Source: Martensiomyces pterosporus (taxonomy: Eukaryota; Kickxellomycota; Kickxellomycetes; Kickxellales; Kickxellaceae). From it: a stretch of DNA of 38,566 nt. Positions 18,189 to 27,434 of this stretch are shown in pieces. The notes beneath the pieces are model-generated. The model was given only the letters and a program-made list of their open reading frames with translations, made no database searches and had not been told where the DNA came from. How positions within the stretch are numbered: position 1 is the first letter of the stretch; each line of letters opens with the position of its first letter. The position numbers were made by a program, and so were the translations under genes. The stretch is taken from the NCBI GenBank assembly GCA_025201845.1, contig MU603970.1, positions 1 to 38,566 on the forward strand, given 5' to 3'.

Positions 18189-19121
18189 ATGGCCGAGGCA
18201 GACAAGGAGCAGGCTGGATCGCTGTTCAAAAAGAGCAAGCGGCGAACTGGAGGAAGGAACATCAGAAAGCGCCTGATAGAGGATATCAGCACTGAAGACG
18301 AGGCGCACGTAGGCCCGGTAGCCTCGTATGCTGGTTCAGCCAGCCATGCTCAAAAGCATGCCAGACAGAGCAGCGATGGGTCTCTGTCAAAAGTTTCCGA
18401 AAGCCACGCAGATGCAGCGGCTGGCAGTGCTGCTTCGGACACTGACAAACACAGGCATGACGAAAGTAAACCAGAGTATCATTACAAAAGGGCCATGGAC
18501 TCTACACGCACAGCAGAGTACGATGCACCCGACGCAAAAAACAGGCCAGCGGAGCAAGATCGGAAGCCCGACTCTGAAGACCGTGGCTTGCAGCCCGACG
18601 AGCCAGGCATCTACAGGGGACTCAAGGGATACAGCAGCCGGCTCAAAGCAGGCGAAGGATCGAAAAAGACGGGGCCAGTCAGGGCGCCAGCCAACGTGCG
18701 CTCAACCAGCGTGTTCGACTACCAGCCAAATGTGTGCAAGGACTACAAGGAAACCGGGTACTGCGGCTACGGCGACTCGTGCATTTTCTTGCACGATCGA
18801 GGAACCTACAAGACGGGCTGGCAGCTGGAGAAGGAGTATGAGGAAGCACAGCAGCAGCAAGGCACCCAAAGAGACAATCCGAATCTGTGGAAAGTTGAGC
18901 TCAGTGACGACGAACAAGCGAGTGAAAACAGCGCCGACAGCAGCCTTCCATTTGCGTGTTTGATCTGCCGAAAGCCCTTTACCAAGCCAATCGTGACAAA
19001 GTGCAGGCACTACTTTTGCGAAGAGTGTGCACTAGCACATTATCGCAAAACGCCCAAGTGCTTTGCGTGTGGTGCAGCAACAGCTGGTGCATTCAAGCGG
19101 GCGAAGGGCCTGGAGAAATAA
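18189..19121 (+). CDS. CWC24: Splicing factor CWC24/RNF113 (CCCH + RING)
   Basis: 310 residues from ATG 18189. Cwc24 (RNF113 in animals) joins the activated spliceosome and guards the 5' splice site before step one; the human protein is also a ubiquitin ligase. After a charged, disordered N-terminal half comes YQPNVCKDYKETGYCGYGDSC..H, a CCCH zinc finger with C-x8-C-x5-C-x3-H spacing at 183-202. It is followed by the TGWQLEKEYEE element typical of the family, then a C3HC4 RING at 257-294 (CLIC...CRHYFCEEC...CFAC). A short KRAKGLEK end matches the family's compact C-terminus. The frame is open four codons upstream but without ATG. Confidence 0.94.
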   Translation: MAEADKEQAGSLFKKSKRRTGGRNIRKRLIEDISTEDEAHVGPVASYAGSASHAQKHARQSSDGSLSKVSESHADAAAGSAASDTDKHRHDESKPEYHYKRAMDSTRTAEYDAPDAKNRPAEQDRKPDSEDRGLQPDEPGIYRGLKGYSSRLKAGEGSKKTGPVRAPANVRSTSVFDYQPNVCKDYKETGYCGYGDSCIFLHDRGTYKTGWQLEKEYEEAQQQQGTQRDNPNLWKVELSDDEQASENSADSSLPFACLICRKPFTKPIVTKCRHYFCEECALAHYRKTPKCFACGAATAGAFKRAKGLEK

Positions 19122-19321
19122 GCGCAGTCTTGGAGATGTCCAATGGCAGGCGATTCCCAGCTGTGGGCCTTTTTTTGTTGCTGTTTTGCTTTGTGCGTGC
19201 CTCTGCTTTTGCAGTTGACTGCGCACAGTAGTGGGCTCTTTTTGTTTACAATTCGACCGCCTGCTTTTCCCTGTAACGAGATATTCAATCTATGCTGTCG
19301 CACTTTACTAGCCCTCTCTAA

Positions 19322-22300
19322 ATGCCTGCCAATAGTCCTTTTTCTGGAGAAGTGTTCGCTGGCATTGACTCGGGCGAGCCTGGCTCTCCAACCGAGCAGA
19401 CGTCAAAAACAAACACGACAATAGGTACAGAGGAAGAGAAGCGAGAAGAAAGAGCGCAATTAGGGCTTGGCGATTCAGCCACTAGTTCTCTTGTTGCAAG
19501 GAATTGGCTCGCTTCTCCACATTGCCTGCCTGCGTTAACCCTGTGCTAGTATATACTCTGTACGCTTGGGCTCTGTAGAGGCTACACAATTCAGCAGCGT
19601 TCAGTACCATGGCTTGTTTGATAGCCCCGTGTCTTCGGGAACCCCGCCAAGGAGGCGAACTGAGCGAGATGGGCTGTGCAAAGACGAGGGTTCAGGGCTG
19701 GTGTCTGAGGCGCGGCGTACTTTGATGCCCGCCATCACACCAGGAACATGCACCAGCGTAATATCAGCTACCCAGACGAGCATCGGGCGTAGTGTCGCTG
19801 GTGACACGGACAGCAAATTTACACGGTGTATCTTTGGCGCGGCTTCAGCTCAAGACTCGCCTCGTAAGAACAGCGCAACTCTGACAGAGACCCCCACAAG
19901 GCGCGGCATTCATGCAGCAGCTAGTCACATCCAAATTGGCTCGCATGCGTCATATATGGATCCAGATTTCACACCCCAGTCTCATATCAGCCCTACACAG
20001 CGCAATGTTTCGCCAAGTGCCGCTATCGCTAGCCCAGAATTCCTCTCCCCCAGCCAGCCACCACACCAGCGTACCCGATCTACGCTATTCGGTTCTGGTG
20101 CCAACAGCGTCAGGGGATATTCCAGCGGGGGTACACCAACCGACAGCGATGATTTAGATCAGCCGTCGCCAGATGCGTATAATAGCCCCCTTCGAAAGAA
20201 GCGGAGAACCAGCATCATCTTCGAGCTTGCATCGGAGTCGCCCTCAGCGCACACTACCTTGCAGTCTCGTGCAGTAACCACCCACACACAAGTCGCGGAC
20301 AAACTGCTGCCCTGCGAATCTCCTTTGACCGCACAGCACTTTTTGCTACCTGGTAGTGGTCACCGAGAGTGGCAGCATGCAAGAGCTAGCAACAAGTTCG
20401 CTGCCAGCCACAAGCAGACTGGCGCGTTTATTCCAGAGTCACAGTTTACCACCCCTCCGACGCAGCTGGACGATCTTGATGCCCAGACCAGCTTCTATGA
20501 CGTGTCCAATGTGGTCCCAGAAACGCTACACCATGCAGATGGAGAAACCAGCAACATAAACACAGCAGATATGGCTGCCAGCACAGATCCTGGCGATGGA
20601 GATCAACACAGCAAGGAAAGCAGAGAGTCGGGCTCTGCCGCCACTAAGCTCACGCTACCACAGCGTGCAATTCGGCTGCGTTATAGCGACGCTGGCTTTT
20701 GCACACAAGAGCGCAGCCAATCTCAAGGCCCTAATGGCCGAGAGGCAGCGCGTATGGCAGTCATTTGGCAAAATGCGGACGGGCTGCAGCCAGGTGCGCC
20801 ACGAGATTTTATCGACACGCAGCCGGAGATACAAGCTAGGGACACCGAGCATGCACACTTGTCGCCTCAGATACAAAGCCTTGGCGACACTATTGCTAGT
20901 CCTGATGAAACCAGCAAAACAGAGCAGACACATGGGTCAAGCACGCTTTCCACGCTGACGCACCGCAATGTGCAGCAAACATGTATAGAGGATGGCCCAA
21001 TTGGGCTCTCCAATGGCAGTTTTATTGGCCAGCAACAGGCCAGCCAGTGCCACCGCGGGTCAAGGCGCCGGTCCTCATCAGCAGACTCAAAAGATCCTGG
21101 TGACAAAAGTCTGGTGTTGATACACCCAGCCCAGAGTAACGGCAAGGACAGAGTCGACAGTGCTTTTCCAGATAAAACTCACGAGCCGAAATGCGAAGGA
21201 CCTAATGGTGCTGGAAAGCCCAAATCGCGCCGATCCTTCCAGCCACTTGCTACAATGGACAGCAAAGGTGTGGTGAGTCGAACATCGCCAGATTCCACGC
21301 GTAGCGCAGCTCTCGAACACCCTAGGCCCGCTCGCAACAAGAGACACGCCAAGACCAGTATCAGCAAGCTTGTCCCTGCAGGCAGCAGCCTGCTGCAGAG
21401 CCGCACCAGCGGGGACTACGCTGCTACCAGCGGTGCTACCACTCTGCGGAGCCTGACAGGAATGCAACAGCGAGTTGCAAAGTTGGTGCCAATCAATCAA
21501 AACCAAGAAGATGGGCGCCGAAGTAGATCCAACTCTCAGGAGGGTGCAGGTGCGTGTGCTCAGCCGTATCCAATAGTGGTGCCAGTCGATGACCACAAAG
21601 ATGGCCAGGAAGAGCTGGATGCAGGGGAGAGCACCCCCGTTTTAGATAACGAGCTGAGCTCTATCGAAATCCAAAACGACGCCTTGCTGGATCCTCCAGG
21701 TTCAAAATCACCGCTCTCTGGTGCACAAGGGCAGTCGCCAAAAATCCCCGGCAACGAGCCTCGAGATCATGCGAGTAGCGAAGCCAAAGCTGCTAGCCTG
21801 GGCCAAGGCACGCCAGATCGGCAGGAACTGCATGCCTCTTCACAGTTACAGGAGCAAGAGCTGTGTGCAGCACCTGGCGAAAAGCTTCGAGCAAAGGACA
21901 CGGCGGTAGATATGCCAAAGCCCCAACGCCGGGTTATCAGCCTTTTGCGTGCATCTCCGAGTTGTCTCTCTGAAAAGGAGGGCAGCAGCTCAGCTGAGCA
22001 GAATACAGATATGGACGGCCTTTGTATGGGATCGCCAAGTTCGTGTACAGCGTCTCCAGAACCCGATGGACACACATCGAAGACGGATGGTCGCAGACGC
22101 CCAAGCGCGAATCCTGCAAGCATATATAGAACGCTGGCGATACTTCGGTCCCCTGGACTACTTCTCTCTCCTAGGTCTGGGCAGGGGCCAGTGGGCATTC
22201 ATATGGACTCTAAACGCCTTGGCAGCGTTCTGCGCGCAACGATGGATGCTGTGCGCTCTATCAGTTCTGCCGAATCCGATGGCCATATGCCAAGACGCCA

Positions 22301-24539
22301 CTCTACCAACAAGTCCCCGTTGTCAACGACGCCAACCAAACCAAAGATACCAGGCCGGGGTGTGTCGTTACAGAGGGGTTCGCGATCGAGTTTCCTGAGC
22401 AAGAGTGAGCTACCAACCTCGCCACCTGGCAAGCCACGCAAGCGACCCGGCAGTATTGACATGCGCGTTCAGGAGCTACAGAAAAGGCACCTAAAGCGAC
22501 GGCTGGGTATGTTAGCGGGCGAGGCGCCATTGAAACCTGTACAGAGCGATGTGCACTGCTGCTTGCCAGCAGCGGGGCAAATGCAGGCTGTAGAGCAGTC
22601 GTCAAGCAGTGAAAATGCGGCTTCAAGGTGGCAACGCACATGGCGGCGGAAGAGCAGCAAGTTCCTGGGTGCGATTCCTCAGCTACTTGAAGACGGCGAC
22701 GAACTGTCAGGTGCTATGGACGGTCGCAAAGACTCATCTGCGATGTTAGCTACTGCTGGCATAGCTTGCCCAGCTGGCGAGGTTGCAGTGGGGCAGTGTG
22801 TTTGGGCATTGCTGAGCAAGGACATGCGGGGAGCTACGCGCAGGCTTTCAATCGTCCCTGGAAACTACTATCGTGCTTGGGTGTGGAAGATCCTAGGCAG
22901 AGAACAGCCAGATGTTGTTGTGGAATTTGACTATAGCCGGGGCAGCACGTGGACATTGAATGTCTCCAGCATCGCAAACTTTGGAGCTCAGCCCGGTGGC
23001 CGTGTCTTGGCCCGCCGAAAGAAAGCACGGAAACTCGAACTAGCCAGGACTGTGGCGCCATTGCCGCCTGGCCCGTCTTCGAGCAAGCATGTAAGGGTGT
23101 GCTTCGAGCTGGACGGGCTGACGCAGGAAGTTCTTTTATGCGAGATAGCACTGGCCCCCAGCATGCTAGAAGAGCACCGTCTCTTGCCACAGCCTGGATG
23201 TGCGGAGCCGACCACTGGCCTCTCTTCTAGCAGCGATTTTGCTGGCCGTAATGAGCATCTATTGCCAACGCCAGGTGCGCCAGCACGGCACGTGGATAAT
23301 CGCGTAGACAGTGGGGGTGAACCGTGCCAAGTCCGGGGCACAAAACGGCCAAAACGACCGACGAAAAAGACAAACGCTGCTTGGGCTGGACATCAGCCTC
23401 CTCCCCCCACATCAGCTGATGGTCAGGAAGATGCAGCGCGCATATTCGAGGGCCTGTACTTCATGATCACTGTTGCTGAGAATAACGCGCCTGGGGCTAA
23501 GGCATCCAGTGACCCAGACGCTGATCCAGCAAGAAAGCGATCGACGCTGTCATGGACAAAGGCAAGCAAGGCTCAAACGATGCTTATGAATACGCCTCTC
23601 CCCAGCAGATGCGCGCTTGTGATGGATCGCACACGCCTGACGGCATGGATCGCTGAGCGCGGAGGCACAGTCATCTCCGATCATGAGCAATGCGCCAACA
23701 TGCTATCGGATTGGAGTCGCTTGGAGCAGGCGGGCATCGGCGGCAGCGATTTGGCCGGACACCCAGGGGTGTTTCTAATCGCCGACAAAGCCTCAACCAC
23801 AGCAAAGTACCTTACAGCGCTGGCGCTTGGCATCCCGCGTGTTTCAGGTGTGTGGATCAGCGAGTGTGTGATGAGCGAAAGGCTGGAGGACTACCGCCCA
23901 TTCCAGCTGACCAGCGGCTGGTCAGAGGAGCTAGGTGCAATGTGCGCCAGCCCCTTCTCGCCAGGCTTCTTTAAGGGCATATCAGTCCTGGTGTATGGCA
24001 CAGCGCAGTTCCAAAGGAACTGGGCAAGGCTATTGAGCTTGGCGGGCGCCACAGTAACTACCCCTCCGCCGTCGTTCTCAGCAAGATCCGCCTCCAGGCT
24101 AAGGCAGTCTCCGCCGCCACGGATCGTCTGCGACTATGTTTTGACGGAAAAGGCGCCACGAAAGGGACTAAGAGCCAGGGTCTCTCAGTTCTGCGTGCGG
24201 GGCAGTGCACTCTCTCAGGCCCAGTGGAACACGCTTGCATTGCACGTCGGTGGCTCGCCGCTGAAAGATAACGGGCTGCCGCCTCCTTTGTACCCAGAGC
24301 CTGGGTCTTCTGGCGGACCTTCAGGCACAGCAAACAGCAGCAGCCATGGTGCCACATCAAGCACTCCAGAAGATGCGGGCGACGGTGTCGCGGACCATGC
24401 AGCTGACGCCGACAGCTATTGCGGCGCCGAGGCAAGAGATGCGCCGTGGTTCGTTAGCCATCGATGGGCTCGGCAGTGCCTGATAAATCAGCGCGTGCTG
24501 CGATCCAATGGCCATCCTTCCTACTCCGAGTACACGTGA
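19322..24539 (+). CDS. Rad9/Crb2/53BP1-like DNA-damage checkpoint adaptor
   Basis: Large adaptor expected to bind modified histones near DNA breaks and carry the signal from ATM/ATR-type kinases to the effector kinase. Proposed exons 19322-19424 and 19579-24539, giving 1687 residues. The first ~500 residues hold 12 SQ/TQ sites (e.g. ATQF, ATQT, PTQR, ESQF, PTQL, RSQSQ), an SQ/TQ cluster, in Ser/Pro-rich disordered sequence. A Tudor-like domain follows at about 1103-1170 (VGQCVWAL...NYYRAWVWKI...VVEFDYSRGSTWTLNVSSI). Tandem BRCTs come at about 1319-1470 (FEGLYFMIT, IAERGGTVISD, VSGVWISECV) and 1498-1687 (FKGISVLVYG, WARLLSLAGATVT, PWFVSHRWARQCL). This order (SQ cluster, Tudor, two BRCTs, C-terminal end) is that of Rad9, Crb2 and 53BP1. 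Exon 2 alone has no ATG before 19725; exon 1 is inferred. Confidence 0.85.
19425..19578 (+). other. Proposed intron of the checkpoint adaptor gene (154 bp, phase 1)
   Basis: Donor GTACAG after AATAG, acceptor CTGTAG at 19573-19578, branch-like GTTAAC about 45 bp before the acceptor. The size matches the RPS0 intron and the phases agree: ATA-G|AG-GCT gives Ile-Glu-Ala. The donor is non-consensus (GTACAG), so this is less sure than the other introns. Confidence 0.55.
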
Positions 24540-24619
24540 TTCAAAGTGGTGCCAGCAGATGGCACAGGCCCCAGCTTCAGCTTGCACTTTGCTCTTCTCT
24601 TTCTTTCGTCTTCACCTGG

Positions 24620-24625
24620 AATAAA
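24620..24625 (+). terminator. Poly(A) signal of the checkpoint adaptor gene
   Basis: AATAAA about 80 bp past the stop codon and only about 65 bp before the start codon of the next + strand gene. Confidence 0.5.
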
Positions 24626-24691
24626 TCCCGACTTTTCTTAATTCCTGTTTTGTATGCATACACATATTCCTTTTTCTTCTCCTTTTATAAT

Positions 24692-25552
24692 ATGAGCGAC
24701 GATCGTAGACACCAGGGGCGCGATGATGCCAGGGATCCTGATTTCGTCGCCCCTTTGTTTGAGCCATTTGCTATTGCAGATATGTTTTCCAGCATGGCCG
24801 ACATATTCGACGCCGTGTTCCAGCCAGTAGTCTTTCACAACGTACAATTCCACAACCACGGCATTATCCCTGAGCCGCCTTATGCTCAGCTACTCAGGAG
24901 GCTGGGCTTGTTCGATCCTATCCAGCTGCCACCGATCGAGAGAGGCAGACGGCAAAGCTCGTTCCCAGTTGTTGTCCACTCTGCAGGCAGTGTGCAGCAG
25001 CAGGATGAGAGTCGCAGACCCTTCTTCGACTCTGACGACGGAGAGCCCCGTGATAGCCGAATCATGGGCCCGGTCAGCGAGCTGCTTGGCGAGTCAACCA
25101 AGTGGGCTGTTGGGAATCTGTTTGGTCATATGCGGGATGTGATGGACCACATCGAAAACAGAGTAAACAGGACAGCGCCCGTCCATAAAGAAGGCCAGAC
25201 AGAGCAAGACACGCTGAGGGATGCACCAAGGGCGCCATCGCTCTACCAGGCCCTCAGAAATGACATGCTTATGAACTTTGACCGCTTGTTCCCGGAGTCC
25301 GCCGCTGAGGAAAAGAACAATGGCTATAGCCGCTCTTATCAAGTCACCACACGCGCCATGCCAGATGGATCGATTGAGACGCGCAAGGTAGTGCGTAGCA
25401 GCGATGGGTCGGAGGAGACCACTATCATCCGGCGCTACTCCAGCTCGAGCGTGCCAGATGAAGCGTCTACGACCAGCACAGCATCAGCGCCGTCGCCGCC
25501 AACCAGTTCTGCCGACGCTGCGCATAGCCCAGCAGGCAACAGGTCAATGTAG
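24692..25552 (+). CDS. Small protein with HAX1-like C-terminal motif
   Basis: 286 residues from ATG 24692. The frame is open upstream but without ATG or family-like sequence. The N-terminal third is rich in Phe and Asp (DMFSSMADIFDAVFQPVVFHN), a pattern that loosely recalls the FDDLVRDFNSIF region of animal HAX1. The best motif is at about 211-250: SYQVTTRAMPDGSIETRKVV followed by SDGSEETTIIRRY. It lines up with HAX1's conserved SxSVTKITKPDG...RRTVxDSxGxxETTVTR block, including the PDG and SDG/SEG turns. HAX1 is a mitochondria-associated survival factor and CLPB partner in animals; yeast Mpm1 is a possible fungal counterpart. No clear signal or membrane segment. A Ser/Thr/Ala-rich tail ends the protein. 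The role here is unknown; the similarity is from memory of the motif. Confidence 0.6.
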   Translation: MSDDRRHQGRDDARDPDFVAPLFEPFAIADMFSSMADIFDAVFQPVVFHNVQFHNHGIIPEPPYAQLLRRLGLFDPIQLPPIERGRRQSSFPVVVHSAGSVQQQDESRRPFFDSDDGEPRDSRIMGPVSELLGESTKWAVGNLFGHMRDVMDHIENRVNRTAPVHKEGQTEQDTLRDAPRAPSLYQALRNDMLMNFDRLFPESAAEEKNNGYSRSYQVTTRAMPDGSIETRKVVRSSDGSEETTIIRRYSSSSVPDEASTTSTASAPSPPTSSADAAHSPAGNRSM

Positions 25553-25631
25553 CATGGCTGGCCAAAGCACTAGTGCATGTGCACTTGCCATTTTCTCAGA
25601 GGACCTCACCGTTGATCTGCCACGCCACCTT

Positions 25632-25648
25632 TATATATATATATATAT
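25632..25648. repeat. (TA)n run between convergent genes
   Basis: Uninterrupted alternating TA in the 178-bp gap between the HAX1-like gene and URK1, whose 3' ends face each other. It is AU-rich in both transcripts, so it may serve as efficiency element for 3' processing on both strands. Confidence 0.7.
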
Positions 25649-25730
25649 TTGAACGCAAAGGAAATGATAAAAAGTGAGCAAAGGCAGCAGGCCATGCTCC
25701 AGCACAATACTACTAATTGCTCGCTCCAGG

Positions 25731-27140
25731 CTAGCACTCTGTGCCAAAGTAGCGATCTCCAAAGATGCCAAAGCCAGACTTGATGAACAGATCACCTTCG
25801 CATATGTGGTGGTCAAGCATTGCCACGACGACCTTGACCTTTGGGAAGGCTGTGTGGATGGCATGAACACCCTGCGGAGTGGCAAGGAGAGAGAGGAATG
25901 TGATGTTGTCCTCACTAACGCCATAGTCGAGACAGATGCGGATAGCCATCATTGCGTTGGCACCAGACACAATTGTAGAGTCCATCAAAAGTACCTGGTG
26001 GTCTCCGATTGATGGCGGGAGGTTGACATAGTGGAGTCTTGGTTCGTGCGTGTTTGGATCGCCGACGATGAGGATCTTGCCGTAGTGAGCAGGGCGCACA
26101 ACGCTGTGAAGAGCCTTCTCCATCACGCCTCCAGCGCGGAGAACTGTCACGCCGGTCACGTTGGGGGCCAGCGCATATCCATCGTAAGGGAGCAGCATGG
26201 GCGTTTCGACAGTTTTCTTTTCGAGATGCAGCTGGCCGAGGCCATACTCGATGACAAGGCGCGACAGGCGGTCAGAGTAGAAGATGAAGTCGCCGCGCGA
26301 TGTGGTCTGGTCGCAGAGTATCGTTTGCATGGCGCGGACCTGGCTCGATTGCGGCAGCGTGATCAAGTTGTCGCTCAGCCCGTGCTCGCCGCTGTACTGG
26401 CCAACAAGCACAGGGCGCATCACCGTCGCGTTGCGCGTGTCGAGCTGGCGCTTGATGTGCTTTATCATCAGGTCAATCGCCACCTCGTTGTCTAAGCCGC
26501 GGGGGATGATTACGTCGGCGTTGTTCATTGTTGGCCGCACAAACCCGTCGTAGGCTGGCTTGACAAAGCGGTCGTACTGCTGCAGCACGCCAATTGGATC
26601 GCGGGCTCTCTCGGCGACGTCGCGTTTGATGCGGCGCACAAGACAGATGTCGCTGTCCGTGTCAACGAAGATCTTGACATCCATCATCTTGAGAATTGTA
26701 GGATCGTACAGCGCGAATATGCCCTCGAATATCACAACCGATGCGCCGTACACATGCTGCGTCTGGCTGCTCGGCGAATGTGTCGCAAAGTCATACTGAG
26801 GGATGTTTGTAGCCTTGCCCTGCTTCAAATCAGACAGGGCGCTGAGGGCAGAGCTGTAGTCGTAGCTCGATGGGTGGTCAAAGTCGTGGTTGTTGGCAAA
26901 CGCCTGCTTCGACTCTTCGGGCGTCAGGCGGCGGTAGAACGAATCCATGCTGATGATCACCACCCAGGGAACGTTGAGGCTCTCCACAATGCGCTTAGCA
27001 ACACTCGTCTTTCCACTCGCGCTGCCGCCAGCAATTCCCACCATGTAAACCGGAAAGTTCTTTCCGTCAGTGCCGTACCATGGTGGCCGGCCAGCGCTCC
27101 TCAGCATGAGGGTTGACGACCTGTTGCTATCTGTAGCCAT
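25731..27140 (-). CDS. URK1: Uridine-cytidine kinase with C-terminal UPRT-like domain
   Basis: 469 residues from ATG 27140; yeast Urk1 has 501. Phosphorylates uridine and cytidine with ATP or GTP in pyrimidine salvage. The N-terminal kinase domain has the P-loop GIAGGSASGKTS (35-46), IISMDSFYRRLTPEE, DFDHPSSYD and VVIFEGIFAL, and the RRIKRD lid. The C-terminal half is a uracil phosphoribosyltransferase fold: SRLVIEYGLGQL, VLRAGGVMEKAL, the PRPP-loop region MDSTIVSGANAMMAI (DPMLATGGS in classical UPRT) and the ending FGDRYFGT, where bacterial enzymes also end. The loop reads STIVSGA instead of PMLATGG, as in other eukaryotic fusions, so UPRT activity is uncertain. Divergent from the SLC45-type transporter. 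Confidence 0.95.
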   Translation of the reverse strand: MATDSNRSSTLMLRSAGRPPWYGTDGKNFPVYMVGIAGGSASGKTSVAKRIVESLNVPWVVIISMDSFYRRLTPEESKQAFANNHDFDHPSSYDYSSALSALSDLKQGKATNIPQYDFATHSPSSQTQHVYGASVVIFEGIFALYDPTILKMMDVKIFVDTDSDICLVRRIKRDVAERARDPIGVLQQYDRFVKPAYDGFVRPTMNNADVIIPRGLDNEVAIDLMIKHIKRQLDTRNATVMRPVLVGQYSGEHGLSDNLITLPQSSQVRAMQTILCDQTTSRGDFIFYSDRLSRLVIEYGLGQLHLEKKTVETPMLLPYDGYALAPNVTGVTVLRAGGVMEKALHSVVRPAHYGKILIVGDPNTHEPRLHYVNLPPSIGDHQVLLMDSTIVSGANAMMAIRICLDYGVSEDNITFLSLLATPQGVHAIHTAFPKVKVVVAMLDHHICEGDLFIKSGFGIFGDRYFGTEC

Positions 27141-27434
27141 TTTCGACGACCGTGCCTGTAGGATACTACTTCGCCGCCCCAAGTGAGCGTGAAACTGCGT
27201 TAAATAGGCTGGGCAGGAGCGAAGAACAGAAGAAAAGAGCGCCTGTGAAAAGTTTGATTCCAGGGCTCACATGAGCCACTCGGCCCAGCGCTCGCCGTCC
27301 CCCACAGGAGGAGTAGGGGTGCAAAGCAGGATTTTCGGCGCACACGCACAAAACACCCAATTAGTAGCAGCGCTTTCCCGTGCTGGTGCTCTTTGTTTGC
27401 TCTATACCCTCTTTGACTGTGGATTGTGGAAGCA
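27141..27434. promoter_or_regulatory. Divergent promoter between URK1 and the SLC45-type transporter
   Basis: 294 bp separating two divergent start codons. No consensus element is clear to me. The + side before the transporter ATG is T/C-rich. Confidence 0.45.
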
